Positions 1 through 4,979 of a stretch of DNA of 7,470 nt are shown one piece after another. Both the position numbers and the translations under genes were made by a program. The notes under the pieces are model-generated. The model worked only from the letters and a program-made list of their open reading frames with translations. It was not told the origin of the DNA and searched no databases. Source of the stretch: Methanobacteriota archaeon (lineage in GTDB: Archaea; Nanobdellota; Nanobdellia; Woesearchaeales; SM23-78); NCBI GenBank assembly GCA_030637925.1, contig DAOWFR010000102.1, positions 1-7,470 of the forward strand. Reading direction: 5' to 3'. Position 1 is the stretch's first letter. The number at the start of each line of letters is the position of its first letter.

Positions 1-97
1 AAAAATATTCACTTTCTAAACTACTGATTAAATTAACTTACTTATATATTCTTGTAACAGAAAAGGTGACGCTAACTTAACAGCCCACGAAAAGCCA

Positions 98-108
98 TGG
101 AAATTCCA
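98..108. promoter_or_regulatory. 11-bp palindrome upstream of TATA box (possible operator)
   Basis: TGGAAATTCCA reads the same on both strands around a central A. It ends eight bases before the TATA box at 116-121, at the edge of where transcription factor B would contact the promoter. A regulator bound here could control the 407-residue coiled-coil gene. The palindrome is short and AT-centred, so chance occurrence is possible. Confidence 0.25.
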
Positions 109-111
109 AAA

Positions 112-124
112 CCAATATAAAGGG
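112..124 (+). promoter_or_regulatory. Archaeal BRE/TATA promoter of the coiled-coil gene
   Basis: A TATAAA core (116-121) preceded by purine/cytosine-rich AAAACCAA resembles an archaeal BRE plus TATA box. Archaeal transcription starts about 22-27 bp downstream of the TATA centre, which here falls at about 141-146, right at the ATG at 147. There is no SD-like sequence before that ATG (TTTTTAGA). A leaderless mRNA is therefore the simplest reading. A second TATA-like stretch (CTTATATATT, 41-50) lies further upstream and could be an alternative promoter. Confidence 0.6.
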
Positions 125-146
125 TCGGCTATTAGCAGTTTTTAGA

Positions 147-1370
147 ATGGGATTCTTTGATTTTCTAAAGAAAAAAGGGCCTGCAGCAGTGAAGTTCTCT
201 GATGTAGGAGACTGGCTTGACAAACAAGTGGAGAACAAGAAGCTTAACCAGAAGATAAGCAAGACCAAGAGCATAATAAAAGACAAGATCAGCCAGGGCT
301 ACAAGCACTTAGAGGAATTGGAAAAAGCAGGTTTAAAGAATGAGAATATTCCTATGAGAGCAAGACAGATAATGGAAGGGCATAGAAAGGCTTATGTTCA
401 CAGGCTTGAAAGATTCCTTGATGAGATAGAAATACCTGATGACTTCTCTCAGATAGGACATTATACTGCTAGGTTCTCAGAAGGAATTGATAAGCTGAGC
501 CAGGAGAGCCAGAAGAATTATCTTGTGCTTAAAGAGTTCATGGAGGAAGAGCTCTCAAAGAGTATTAAGACTGTTAAGAGCATTGAGGATGAGCTCTCAA
601 AACTACAGGCACACATAGAAAAACAAGGCTTAGAGCTAATAAAAGATGTAAAGGTTAAGCTGAAACAATACAATGATGATTTAAAGAAAAAGGCAATGAT
701 TGAGGAAGAAAGAGCAACTCAGGAAAAAGAGCTTGACTCCTTAAAAGAGAGAAAGACAAGGCTTGGGAAGCGAGTTGGTGAGTTAAAGCAGAGCAAGGAT
801 TATAATGACTACAAAATATTCATTGAGAAGAAAAAAAAGTACGAGGAAAATCTAAGACAACTAGAGCATGAGCTGAAAACAGTGTTTGCTGAACTTAGCA
901 GGCCTTTAAAGAAGCACAAATACGGTTCTTTGCACGAAAACCTCATAGACAAGTACTTATTAGACCCAATGGGTGCTCTTGAGGAGGATAACAGCTTATT
1001 AATTATGGATGTTCTTAACAAGATGAAACAACAGCTTGATAATCTAGAGTTAAAAGAAAAACAGCTTGAAAAAGCAATAGAGATGATGAACAAGCTTAAC
1101 AAAGACTTCTTTATGAACAGAAAATCAGAGATAGGAAGGCTTAAAGGCTTGAACAAGGATGCTGCTATTAAGATTAACAGGAGTGTGGTTGCTCTTAATG
1201 TCTCTGAGAATGAGACCTGGCTTAAGTCAATTGAAGAGAAGCTTATACAAGCAGAAAGAGTTCTTGAAGAATTAAAAAAAGAATTAGGAAGCATAAACCT
1301 TGATTATTTAAAGCAGAAAGTAAAAGAAAAGATAAAAGAGATTGGTAATGTGGTGATGGAGGAGGATTGA
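147..1370 (+). CDS. Coiled-coil protein of unknown function, 407 aa
   Basis: I do not recognise a named family. The protein opens with MGFFDFLKKK, a short amphipathic, aromatic and lysine-rich start of the kind that can dock at a membrane surface or act as a cap helix. Residues about 30-135 are charged helix. Residues about 135-250 form a long coiled coil rich in E/K/L heptads. Residues about 255-285 break the helix (RPLKK, YGSLHENLIDKYLLDPMGAL), and a second coiled coil follows at about 286-385, with a lysine-rich end. This helix-break-helix plan resembles an antiparallel hairpin of the SMC/Rad50-arm or PspA type, but there is no ATPase motif. No signal peptide or membrane span is visible. 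The start at 147 fits a leaderless transcript from the TATA box at 116-121. It is transcribed alone, about 100 bp before the next plus-strand gene. Coding is certain from length and composition; the function is unknown. Confidence 0.85.
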   Translation: MGFFDFLKKKGPAAVKFSDVGDWLDKQVENKKLNQKISKTKSIIKDKISQGYKHLEELEKAGLKNENIPMRARQIMEGHRKAYVHRLERFLDEIEIPDDFSQIGHYTARFSEGIDKLSQESQKNYLVLKEFMEEELSKSIKTVKSIEDELSKLQAHIEKQGLELIKDVKVKLKQYNDDLKKKAMIEEERATQEKELDSLKERKTRLGKRVGELKQSKDYNDYKIFIEKKKKYEENLRQLEHELKTVFAELSRPLKKHKYGSLHENLIDKYLLDPMGALEEDNSLLIMDVLNKMKQQLDNLELKEKQLEKAIEMMNKLNKDFFMNRKSEIGRLKGLNKDAAIKINRSVVALNVSENETWLKSIEEKLIQAERVLEELKKELGSINLDYLKQKVKEKIKEIGNVVMEED

Positions 1371-1410
1371 AGATACTTTCTTGAAGATTAAAATCTGTAT
1401 AATAGTAAGG

Positions 1411-1464
1411 GTAGAGAAGTCGACTGACTAACGATATCCTTATATATAAATAACAATTCTCTAC
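1411..1464. repeat. 8-bp perfect inverted repeat flanking a TATA box
   Basis: GTAGAGAA (1411-1418) is the exact reverse complement of TTCTCTAC (1457-1464). The 38 bases between the arms contain the TATA box at 1440-1450, and the right arm ends six bases before the ATG at 1470. Two half-sites placed around a core promoter suit an operator, and the gene controlled encodes a probable winged-helix protein, so autoregulation is plausible. The spacing is too wide for a simple RNA hairpin terminator, and the right arm would not be transcribed downstream of the TATA start point. Confidence 0.4.
1438..1450 (+). promoter_or_regulatory. TATA promoter of the winged-helix gene (leaderless)
   Basis: CCTTATATATAAA is a strong archaeal TATA box. 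Its centre (about 1445) is 25 bases from the ATG at 1470, so transcription should start at or next to the start codon. The preceding bases (TTCTCTACTACTT) contain no SD site, which agrees with a leaderless message. Confidence 0.7.
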
Positions 1465-1469
1465 TACTT

Positions 1470-1811
1470 ATGGGAACTATTGTTTACGAAAGCTTACTCA
1501 AACTCCTCCTTGATGAAAAAGATCATACTCTCGATGAAATTATAAACATTGCTGTCAATGAGTATGGACTTGATAAGAGTGAAACCAGATTCCACATTGG
1601 TATAATAATAAACATCAGTGGTAATGTAATAGAAAAGTTACCAAACGGCAAGTACCATAAAAAAGAGGAATTTTGCCGTAATCTTAACATTATGCTAGGA
1701 GGCCCAGAAAGACGCCCTCCAGGATATTTTGATAGTCGGCCTAAACTGAGAAAACTGTATGAAAACCTAGAAAAGAAGTATGGTAAAAGCCAGACAGCCG
1801 ATCGTGTCTAA
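1470..1811 (+). CDS. Small protein with probable winged-helix N-terminus, 113 aa
   Basis: Residues about 4-65 read as a winged helix-turn-helix. Helix 1 is IVYESLLKLLLDEKDHT, helix 2 is LDEIINIAVNEYG, the recognition helix is LDKSETRFHIGIIINI, and a short wing follows at GNVIEKLPNGKYHKK. This pattern is common in archaeal DNA-binding regulators, so transcription regulation is the likely role; the assignment rests on pattern alone. The C-terminal 45 residues are basic and proline-containing (GGPERRPPGYFDSRP), then a short charged helix. It could be a linker plus a partner-binding or dimerisation element. The start has a TATA box 25 bp upstream and no SD, so it appears leaderless. An inverted repeat around its promoter suggests self-control. 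It converges with the minus-strand gene ending at 1852, with 40 bp between the stops. Confidence 0.75.
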   Translation: MGTIVYESLLKLLLDEKDHTLDEIINIAVNEYGLDKSETRFHIGIIINISGNVIEKLPNGKYHKKEEFCRNLNIMLGGPERRPPGYFDSRPKLRKLYENLEKKYGKSQTADRV

Positions 1812-1834
1812 CTCTTCATATACAAAAAACTTTA
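1811..1834. repeat. Direct repeat copy A (24 bp; terminator-like on minus strand)
   Basis: This copy begins ACTCTTCATATACAAAAAAC and matches 2276-2299 at 22 of 24 positions in the same orientation, 465 bp apart. Read on the minus strand it gives a T6 tract (1824-1829) starting about 22 bases after the stop codon of the 107-residue gene, so it may terminate that gene. ACTCTTC (1811-1817) also pairs with GAAGAGT (1839-1845). Confidence 0.6.
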
Positions 1835-1851
1835 ACTCGAAGAGTAAGGAA

Positions 1852-2175
1852 TTAACTTAATTTTTCAAGTCCTTCTTGAATTTGATTAACCCTTTCTTCT
1901 AATAATGGCTCTCCTTCCTTTTTTGTTATTGTAATATGATCTGTTTTTAGACCAATAGCATAATCAAAATTTCCTGCATGAGGGTTAACTGTGTATAAGA
2001 TTTTGCTCCTTTCGCCTCCCTTGGAAGGACCAAGAATAAGGAAAACTGTCTCTCTTGGTGGAGATCCATCAGTCTCGATTTCACTATGTACAATGGGATA
2101 ATCTTTGAATGCTTTTCCTAAATACCTCCACACCTCACCTACAGAAACTTCATGTGTTAAGTTAAATTCGTACAT
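1852..2175 (-). CDS. Hypothetical protein, 107 aa
   Basis: I do not recognise the family. The sequence reads as a compact soluble alpha/beta fold. A first strand (YEFNLTHEV) is followed by a helix (SVGEVWRYLGKAFKDY), then several strands (VHSEIET, ETVFLILGP, SKILYTVN, YAIGLKT, HITITKK) and a C-terminal helix (PLLEERVNQIQEGLEKL). Composition is acidic, with no signal peptide or membrane segment. The ATG at 2175 is preceded by AGGTGGTGG (2184-2192), a good SD nine bases away, unlike the leaderless genes to its left. It is a one-gene unit with its own promoter (about 2221-2240). It is enclosed by the 24-bp direct repeats at 1811-1834 and 2276-2299, so it may be a later arrival between two convergent neighbours. 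The coding call is good; the function is open. Confidence 0.75.
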   Translation of the reverse strand: MYEFNLTHEVSVGEVWRYLGKAFKDYPIVHSEIETDGSPPRETVFLILGPSKGGERSKILYTVNPHAGNFDYAIGLKTDHITITKKEGEPLLEERVNQIQEGLEKLS

Positions 2176-2183
2176 TTTATTCT

Positions 2184-2192
2184 TCCACCACC
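2184..2192 (-). promoter_or_regulatory. SD site of the 107-aa gene
   Basis: AGGTGGTGG on the minus strand, nine bases before the ATG at 2175, supports that start. Confidence 0.6.
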
Positions 2193-2220
2193 TATTATAC
2201 CTAAAGAGAATTAATCATTG

Positions 2221-2240
2221 TTTTTAAATCTTTTGCTCCT
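2221..2240 (-). promoter_or_regulatory. BRE/TATA promoter of the 107-aa gene
   Basis: On the minus strand the order is AGGAGCAAAAGA (BRE-like) then TTTAAAAA (2221-2228). A start about 25 bases downstream (around 2199) would give a leader of about 25 nt, just enough to include the SD at 2184-2192. Confidence 0.5.
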
Positions 2241-2261
2241 TTCAAGTAATTAAGGATTCTT

Positions 2262-2294
2262 AAAAAGTTTGTATGACTCTTTATATACAAAAAA
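2262..2294 (-). terminator. Hairpin and T-tract terminator of the nuclease/HTH unit
   Basis: Read on the minus strand, the stop codon of the 369-residue gene is followed two bases later by a T6 tract (2289-2294). Then comes a 7-bp stem TTTGTAT / ATACAAA (2285-2291 with 2268-2274; 10-base loop), then CTTTTT (2262-2267). Archaeal termination relies mainly on T tracts, and two are present here. Confidence 0.55.
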
Positions 2295-2299
2295 CCTTA
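2276..2299. repeat. Direct repeat copy B (24 bp)
   Basis: This copy begins ACTCTTTATATACAAAAAAC and matches 1811-1834 at 22 of 24 bases. Its last three bases are the reverse-complemented stop codon of the 369-residue gene. It overlaps the terminator described here. The two copies bracket the 107-residue gene with its promoter. Confidence 0.6.
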
Positions 2300-3406
2300 T
2301 TTCCGCTTGTTTGAAGATTTCGATGAACCTTTTTTCTTGCTTTTGTTATTATTACTTTTATTATTCCCCTTCCCATTCCCATTCCTCTTACCAACCACTT
2401 TCTTACCAGTGTTGTTCTCATAATTATGCATTATCCTTAGAATGCTTGAGTCACTTATGTTCATTCCATTAGTATTCTTTTTAAGATTCTCTTTTATCTC
2501 TTTGTATGACTTGCCTGATAGATAGTTATTGATTATCTGCTCTCCTGCTCCTAGTTTAGTAGCAATTGCATTGTTATACTTTTCCTTAGTATATTCTAAG
2601 CCAGAGTTAAGACCAACTGCTACTCTGTCAGTTATGTCATTGTAATTATTAATCCCTGCGTATCCTCTTCTATTTGCTTCTCTTACAATTTTATAAGTGT
2701 TATAGCCATGGTTATATAGCTTTGTAATCTTAAGTGAATCATCAATGTATTTCTTATCAGTTTGTTCAAGCAAGGAGTCAAGATAAGTCTTGTTTTTGTT
2801 ATGAATTGTTCTCTCTGTTACTACTTGTTCTTTATCTTCTTCCTCTACGTTACTATCCAATGCATAACTCTTAATTACCAACCCTTTATCATAAACATCA
2901 ATCTTAACGTCAAAGTCATTGTTAATCTGTTTTACATTATCACTGAAACCTTTTACAAGGTCATCAAGAGCGGTGTGTTCTTCTTGTTTTTTATCGACTT
3001 TAGGAACACTTGATACTAGAGGTTGCTTCTCAGACTGTTCTACTGAGGGTGATTTTGTTGTTTGCTCATAATCTTTTGTTCCTGAGCTTGTCTTAGCTGT
3101 CTTTTTCCCAGGAAAAACTATTCCTTTAACTTTTTTAACAGCAGAATCCACAACACCAATCCCATGCATAAAAGTACTCATAGTGTTCTTGTACACTTCA
3201 TCAAGCTTTTTACATACAGTATCCACAGTTTGACATGCTTCTTCAACATCTCTCCTTACTCCGCTGTACACTTTCTTTATATCTACACGTTTTTCTTTAA
3301 GAAAATTCACTTTTTCATCTAGAAAATCAAAAAATCTGTCTGTTCCTTGTTCAAAATTATTTAATCCCGCATATATATTGTTAAGAGTGTTTGTTAGTTC
3401 TTTCAT
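2297..3406 (-). CDS. Putative DNA-binding HTH protein with basic tail, 369 aa
   Basis: No named family is recognised. Four regions are visible. Residues 1-95 are helical and charged (two cysteines, no membrane span). Residues 100-145 are a Ser/Thr/Lys/Gln-rich disordered linker. Residues about 146-200 hold a small strand-rich patch (FDVKIDVYDKGLVIKSYAL). Residues about 205-335 form a helical region with two HTH-like patterns: KITKLYNHGYNTYKIVREAN (226-245) and IINNYLSGKSYKEIKENLKK (291-310), the latter followed by ISDSSILRIMHNY. Residues 336-369 are an almost pure K/N/S/G tail, suited to binding nucleic acid non-specifically. The start at 3406 has a clear SD, GGAGGG (3413-3418). It follows the Mrr-like nuclease by 31 bp and probably shares its transcript. 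A DNA- or RNA-binding partner of that nuclease is a reasonable inference; the HTH call is by pattern only. Confidence 0.75.
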   Translation of the reverse strand: MKELTNTLNNIYAGLNNFEQGTDRFFDFLDEKVNFLKEKRVDIKKVYSGVRRDVEEACQTVDTVCKKLDEVYKNTMSTFMHGIGVVDSAVKKVKGIVFPGKKTAKTSSGTKDYEQTTKSPSVEQSEKQPLVSSVPKVDKKQEEHTALDDLVKGFSDNVKQINNDFDVKIDVYDKGLVIKSYALDSNVEEEDKEQVVTERTIHNKNKTYLDSLLEQTDKKYIDDSLKITKLYNHGYNTYKIVREANRRGYAGINNYNDITDRVAVGLNSGLEYTKEKYNNAIATKLGAGEQIINNYLSGKSYKEIKENLKKNTNGMNISDSSILRIMHNYENNTGKKVVGKRNGNGKGNNKSNNNKSKKKGSSKSSNKRK

Positions 3407-3412
3407 TTTTAT

Positions 3413-3418
3413 CCCTCC
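3413..3418 (-). promoter_or_regulatory. SD site of the HTH/basic-tail gene
   Basis: GGAGGG on the minus strand, six bases before the ATG at 3406, fixes that start. Confidence 0.65.
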
Positions 3419-3437
3419 AATTATCTTGAATAATTTT

Positions 3438-3920
3438 TTATAGTTTATTCACAAGGTTTTCAAGACCCGAGGATATCATTCTTGATGCTATTGACATCAT
3501 AGTCCCTCCAGGCTTCTTCTCTATTTTCCTGAGTTGTTTACCATTTATAATCAGGATATTATGCTTTGAAGCATATCTTTTTACTGGGATTGTGAAATAA
3601 GTATCTGTGACCATCATTCCTATAGCGTGTTTTCCATCATAATTCTCTAGTTTGTTATTGAACTCCTTGATTTGATTAAGGCTTACCAAGTTATTAGGAG
3701 AGTAATGAGCTTTGCATTCAATGATGTAAATCTGTTTATCTCTTAGGTTGAACATTACCAAGTCGTATTCTCTTTTGCTTGCCTTATCTTTTTCAGGAGC
3801 ATAGTTCTTGTTCCACTGATTCTTTTTTATCAGCACATAACTGTTTCTTTCAAGAGTATTCTTCACTCTATTCTCAAACCCATGCCCTAGCTCTCCAGGA
3901 CTAAGATTCTTTCTTCTCAT
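3438..3920 (-). CDS. Mrr-like PD-(D/E)XK nuclease, 160 aa
   Basis: This is a probable DNA endonuclease of the restriction-endonuclease-like (PD-(D/E)XK, Mrr_cat-type) fold. The order of motifs fits. An N-terminal helix has a conserved-type glutamate (GFENRV, E16). The metal-binding aspartate is in REYDLVMF (D53). The E-x-K motif is in the next strand (IYIIECKAH, E68 and K70), followed by a helix with LNQIKEF (Q83). The C-terminal part (VTDTYFTIPVKRYASKHNILIINGKQL) copies the late strand-helix-strand of Mrr proteins. The protein is a lone catalytic domain with no recognition domain or methyltransferase beside it. Restriction, repair, or Holliday-junction-like cleavage are all possible. The SD before the ATG at 3920 is weak (GAGAG ten bases upstream). 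The 369-residue HTH gene follows 31 bp downstream and may provide DNA targeting. All active-site residues appear intact. Confidence 0.8.
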   Translation of the reverse strand: MRRKNLSPGELGHGFENRVKNTLERNSYVLIKKNQWNKNYAPEKDKASKREYDLVMFNLRDKQIYIIECKAHYSPNNLVSLNQIKEFNNKLENYDGKHAIGMMVTDTYFTIPVKRYASKHNILIINGKQLRKIEKKPGGTMMSIASRMISSGLENLVNKL

Positions 3921-3952
3921 ATTCTCATAACTCTCTTCTACTCTCCTATACT

Positions 3953-3976
3953 ATTTTTTTAAAATAAAAAACAAGT
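3953..3976 (-). terminator. T-rich terminator of the VWA operon, overlapping a likely promoter
   Basis: After the stop codon at 3980-3982, the minus strand runs CTTGTTTTTTATTTT (T6 at 3966-3971, T4 at 3961-3964), a typical archaeal T-tract terminator. It runs directly into TTTTAAAAAAATAG, whose TTTTAAAA (3957-3964) could be the TATA box for the nuclease gene 40 bases downstream. The terminator call is firmer than the promoter call. Confidence 0.5.
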
Positions 3977-3979
3977 TTC

Positions 3980-4306
3980 TTATGCTTCTGCTGGCTCTGG
4001 AGTTTTATTGTGTTTGCTAAAGTTTTTCTTAAAGTAATCTGTCACTTTATCTGAGAGAGCATACCCAACTCCGCCGCCTATTACTGCTCCTCCTCCGGTT
4101 GACAGAATCTTTTTCTTCTGGTCGTCTGTCAGGCTCTTATCATTCCTTATCATCTCCTCAAGCTTTGGCCCAAGGATTAAGCCTGCGAGTGCTCCTATTG
4201 TCCCATTTCTTATTTTTTCATTAGTCAATACTTTTTCTTTGGTTATTCCTTGGTACAGGATTACAGCTGAGCCAATATAAAGGGCTCCTTTTACTATATC
4301 TGTCAT
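3980..4306 (-). CDS. Small glycine-zipper membrane protein, 108 aa
   Basis: I chose the ATG at 4306 because AGGAGGTG (4313-4320) sits six bases upstream. A longer frame to 4381 exists but would overlap the previous gene and add a lysine/methionine-rich stretch with no SD. Three hydrophobic segments are visible: about 4-20 (IVKGALYIGSAVILYQG), 34-47 (NGTIGALAGLILGP) and 67-86 (ILSTGGGAVIGGGVGYAL). Glycines are spaced as in glycine zippers, which pack helices tightly in membranes. A charged loop (KLEEMIRNDKSLTDDQKKK) lies between the last two, and the tail is polar. There is no signal peptide. The core is paralogous to the 118-residue protein two genes upstream (21 of 43 residues identical). 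It is the last gene of the operon, and a T-tract follows. A membrane anchor or oligomeric channel-like role is inference. Confidence 0.8.
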   Translation of the reverse strand: MTDIVKGALYIGSAVILYQGITKEKVLTNEKIRNGTIGALAGLILGPKLEEMIRNDKSLTDDQKKKILSTGGGAVIGGGVGYALSDKVTDYFKKNFSKHNKTPEPAEA

Positions 4307-4307
4307 C

Positions 4308-4571
4308 TTATACACCTCCTTCTTGTGTTTCATTTGTTTTTGTTTCATACTCACCTTCTTTATCATCATTCTCTTTACCAAGCCCTAGTATTTCATCGAA
4401 AACATAGCCACTGGTTAAGTCTGAAACCAAGTGTGCTAAATCAGCTCCACCTCTTACTAAACCAATTATGTGCTCTAATTTGGAAACAAACTTCTTCTTT
4501 TGCCCATCATTCAAAGCCTCCAAAAGATAGCGCAGATTCTTATAAGGAACTTCTTGTGTTGGTTCTGCCAT
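4308..4571 (-). CDS. Hypothetical protein, 87 aa
   Basis: The family is not recognised. The first 60 residues are helical: NLRYLLEALNDGQKKKFVSK, then IIGLVRGGADLAHLVSDLTSGYVFDEILG, moderately hydrophobic and glycine-containing but weaker than a true membrane helix. The last 20 residues are acidic and disordered. The LNDGQKKK stretch echoes LSDEQKK and LTDDQKKK in the two flanking glycine-zipper proteins. It may be a divergent relative, or simply share a common helix-start motif. The start at 4571 has a strong SD (GGAGGAGG, 4578-4585) lying in the last codons of the preceding gene. Only two bases separate it from that gene and one from the next, so all three products are probably made together and may form one complex. 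Confidence 0.75.
   Translation of the reverse strand: MAEPTQEVPYKNLRYLLEALNDGQKKKFVSKLEHIIGLVRGGADLAHLVSDLTSGYVFDEILGLGKENDDKEGEYETKTNETQEGGV
4313..4320 (-). promoter_or_regulatory. SD site deciding the start of the 108-aa gene
   Basis: AGGAGGTG on the minus strand is a near-perfect match to the archaeal anti-SD and is six bases from the ATG at 4306. It lies inside the final Gly-Gly-Val codons of the 87-residue gene, so translation of the two is likely coupled. Confidence 0.8.
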
Positions 4572-4573
4572 TT

Positions 4574-4930
4574 TTATCCTCCTCCTTCTTGTTCTTTATT
4601 TTGTTCTGTCTCATTAACATAATCCTTTTTATCAATTCCAAGTTTTTCACCTATTAAGTAACCTGCAACTCCTCCTCCACCAGCTCCTATTATTGTGCTG
4701 AGAATCTTCTTCTTTGAACTATCAGGGTTATTCTTACCAATAACCCTGTCTCCTATAACATAGCCTATAGATCCTCCTCCTGCCGTTCCTATTGTTGTGC
4801 CAAGGAGTGTCTTTTTTTGTTCATCACTTAGATTGTGATTGTTTCTAATATAATTCTCAAGAGGCGGACCTATAACTACTGCAAGCAATCCACCTCCAAG
4901 CATGTGTTTTGTCCAATTAGGTATTGTCAT
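4574..4930 (-). CDS. Glycine-zipper membrane protein with internal duplication, 118 aa
   Basis: Three hydrophobic glycine-rich segments are visible: about 10-22 (MLGGGLLAVVIGP), 41-60 (TLLGTTIGTAGGGSIGYVIG) and 76-95 (ILSTIIGAGGGGVAGYLIG). Segments two and three, with the lysines in front of them, are an internal repeat (14 of 29 positions identical). The block GPPLENYIRN...LSDEQKK...GGGSIGYVIGDRV matches the 108-residue protein downstream at 21 of 43 positions. The spacing GxxxG/GGG is that of glycine zippers, found in outer-membrane lipoproteins, channels and phage or toxin pores. There is no signal peptide or lipobox. The C-terminus is polar and ends EGGG because those codons double as the next gene's SD. 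The start at 4930 has SD GAGGT about eight bases upstream. A small oligomeric membrane protein is the best guess; no function is known to me. Confidence 0.8.
   Translation of the reverse strand: MTIPNWTKHMLGGGLLAVVIGPPLENYIRNNHNLSDEQKKTLLGTTIGTAGGGSIGYVIGDRVIGKNNPDSSKKKILSTIIGAGGGGVAGYLIGEKLGIDKKDYVNETEQNKEQEGGG
4578..4585 (-). promoter_or_regulatory. SD site of the 87-aa gene, inside the upstream CDS
   Basis: GGAGGAGG on the minus strand, six bases before the ATG at 4571, is encoded within the terminal glycine codons of the 118-residue gene. This suggests translational coupling. Confidence 0.75.
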
Positions 4931-4979
4931 TTTTTTAACCTCTTATCATCCTAATTATTTTTTTGTTACTCTTCTTATC

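Noticed and set aside
97..120. Seven-codon frame ATG...TAA before the coiled-coil gene (possible leader peptide)
   Set aside because: It overlaps the TATA box that best explains transcription of the gene, so it would lie upstream of the transcript.
77..286. Minus-strand frame of 69 codons over the start of the 407-aa gene
   Set aside because: It lies opposite a well-supported coding region and promoter, and shows the Ser/Phe/Leu-rich composition typical of the reverse of a lysine-rich gene.
809..1294. Minus-strand frame of 161 codons
   Set aside because: It is antisense to the coiled-coil gene, with serine/leucine/phenylalanine bias that mirrors Lys/Glu codons, and no SD or promoter.
1864..1880. 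Short hairpin TTCAAG-TCCTT-CTTGAA
   Set aside because: It lies inside the C-terminal codons of the 107-aa gene and is explained by helix-coding sequence; no T tract follows it.
2269..3013. Plus-strand frames at 2269-2472 and 2762-3013
   Set aside because: Tyr/Ser/Phe/Ile-rich shadows of the 369-aa gene; the first mirrors its lysine/asparagine tail.
3917..3928. ATG-AGA-ATA-TGA mini-frame overlapping the nuclease start codon
   Set aside because: Three codons with a poorly spaced SD; chance occurrence in AT-rich sequence is likely.
4272..4284. CCAATATAAAGGG, identical to the promoter core at 112-124
   Set aside because: It lies on the plus strand inside a minus-strand coding region and encodes part of a hydrophobic segment; an antisense promoter cannot be excluded but has no support.
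3980..4381. Longer 133-aa version of the last glycine-zipper protein
   Set aside because: The extra 25 residues overlap the 87-aa gene and have no SD, whereas the ATG at 4306 has an excellent one.
4325..4657. Plus-strand frame of 110 codons opposite the small-protein genes
   Set aside because: Low-complexity His/Leu/Ser/Phe shadow of the minus-strand operon, whose genes have strong SD sites.
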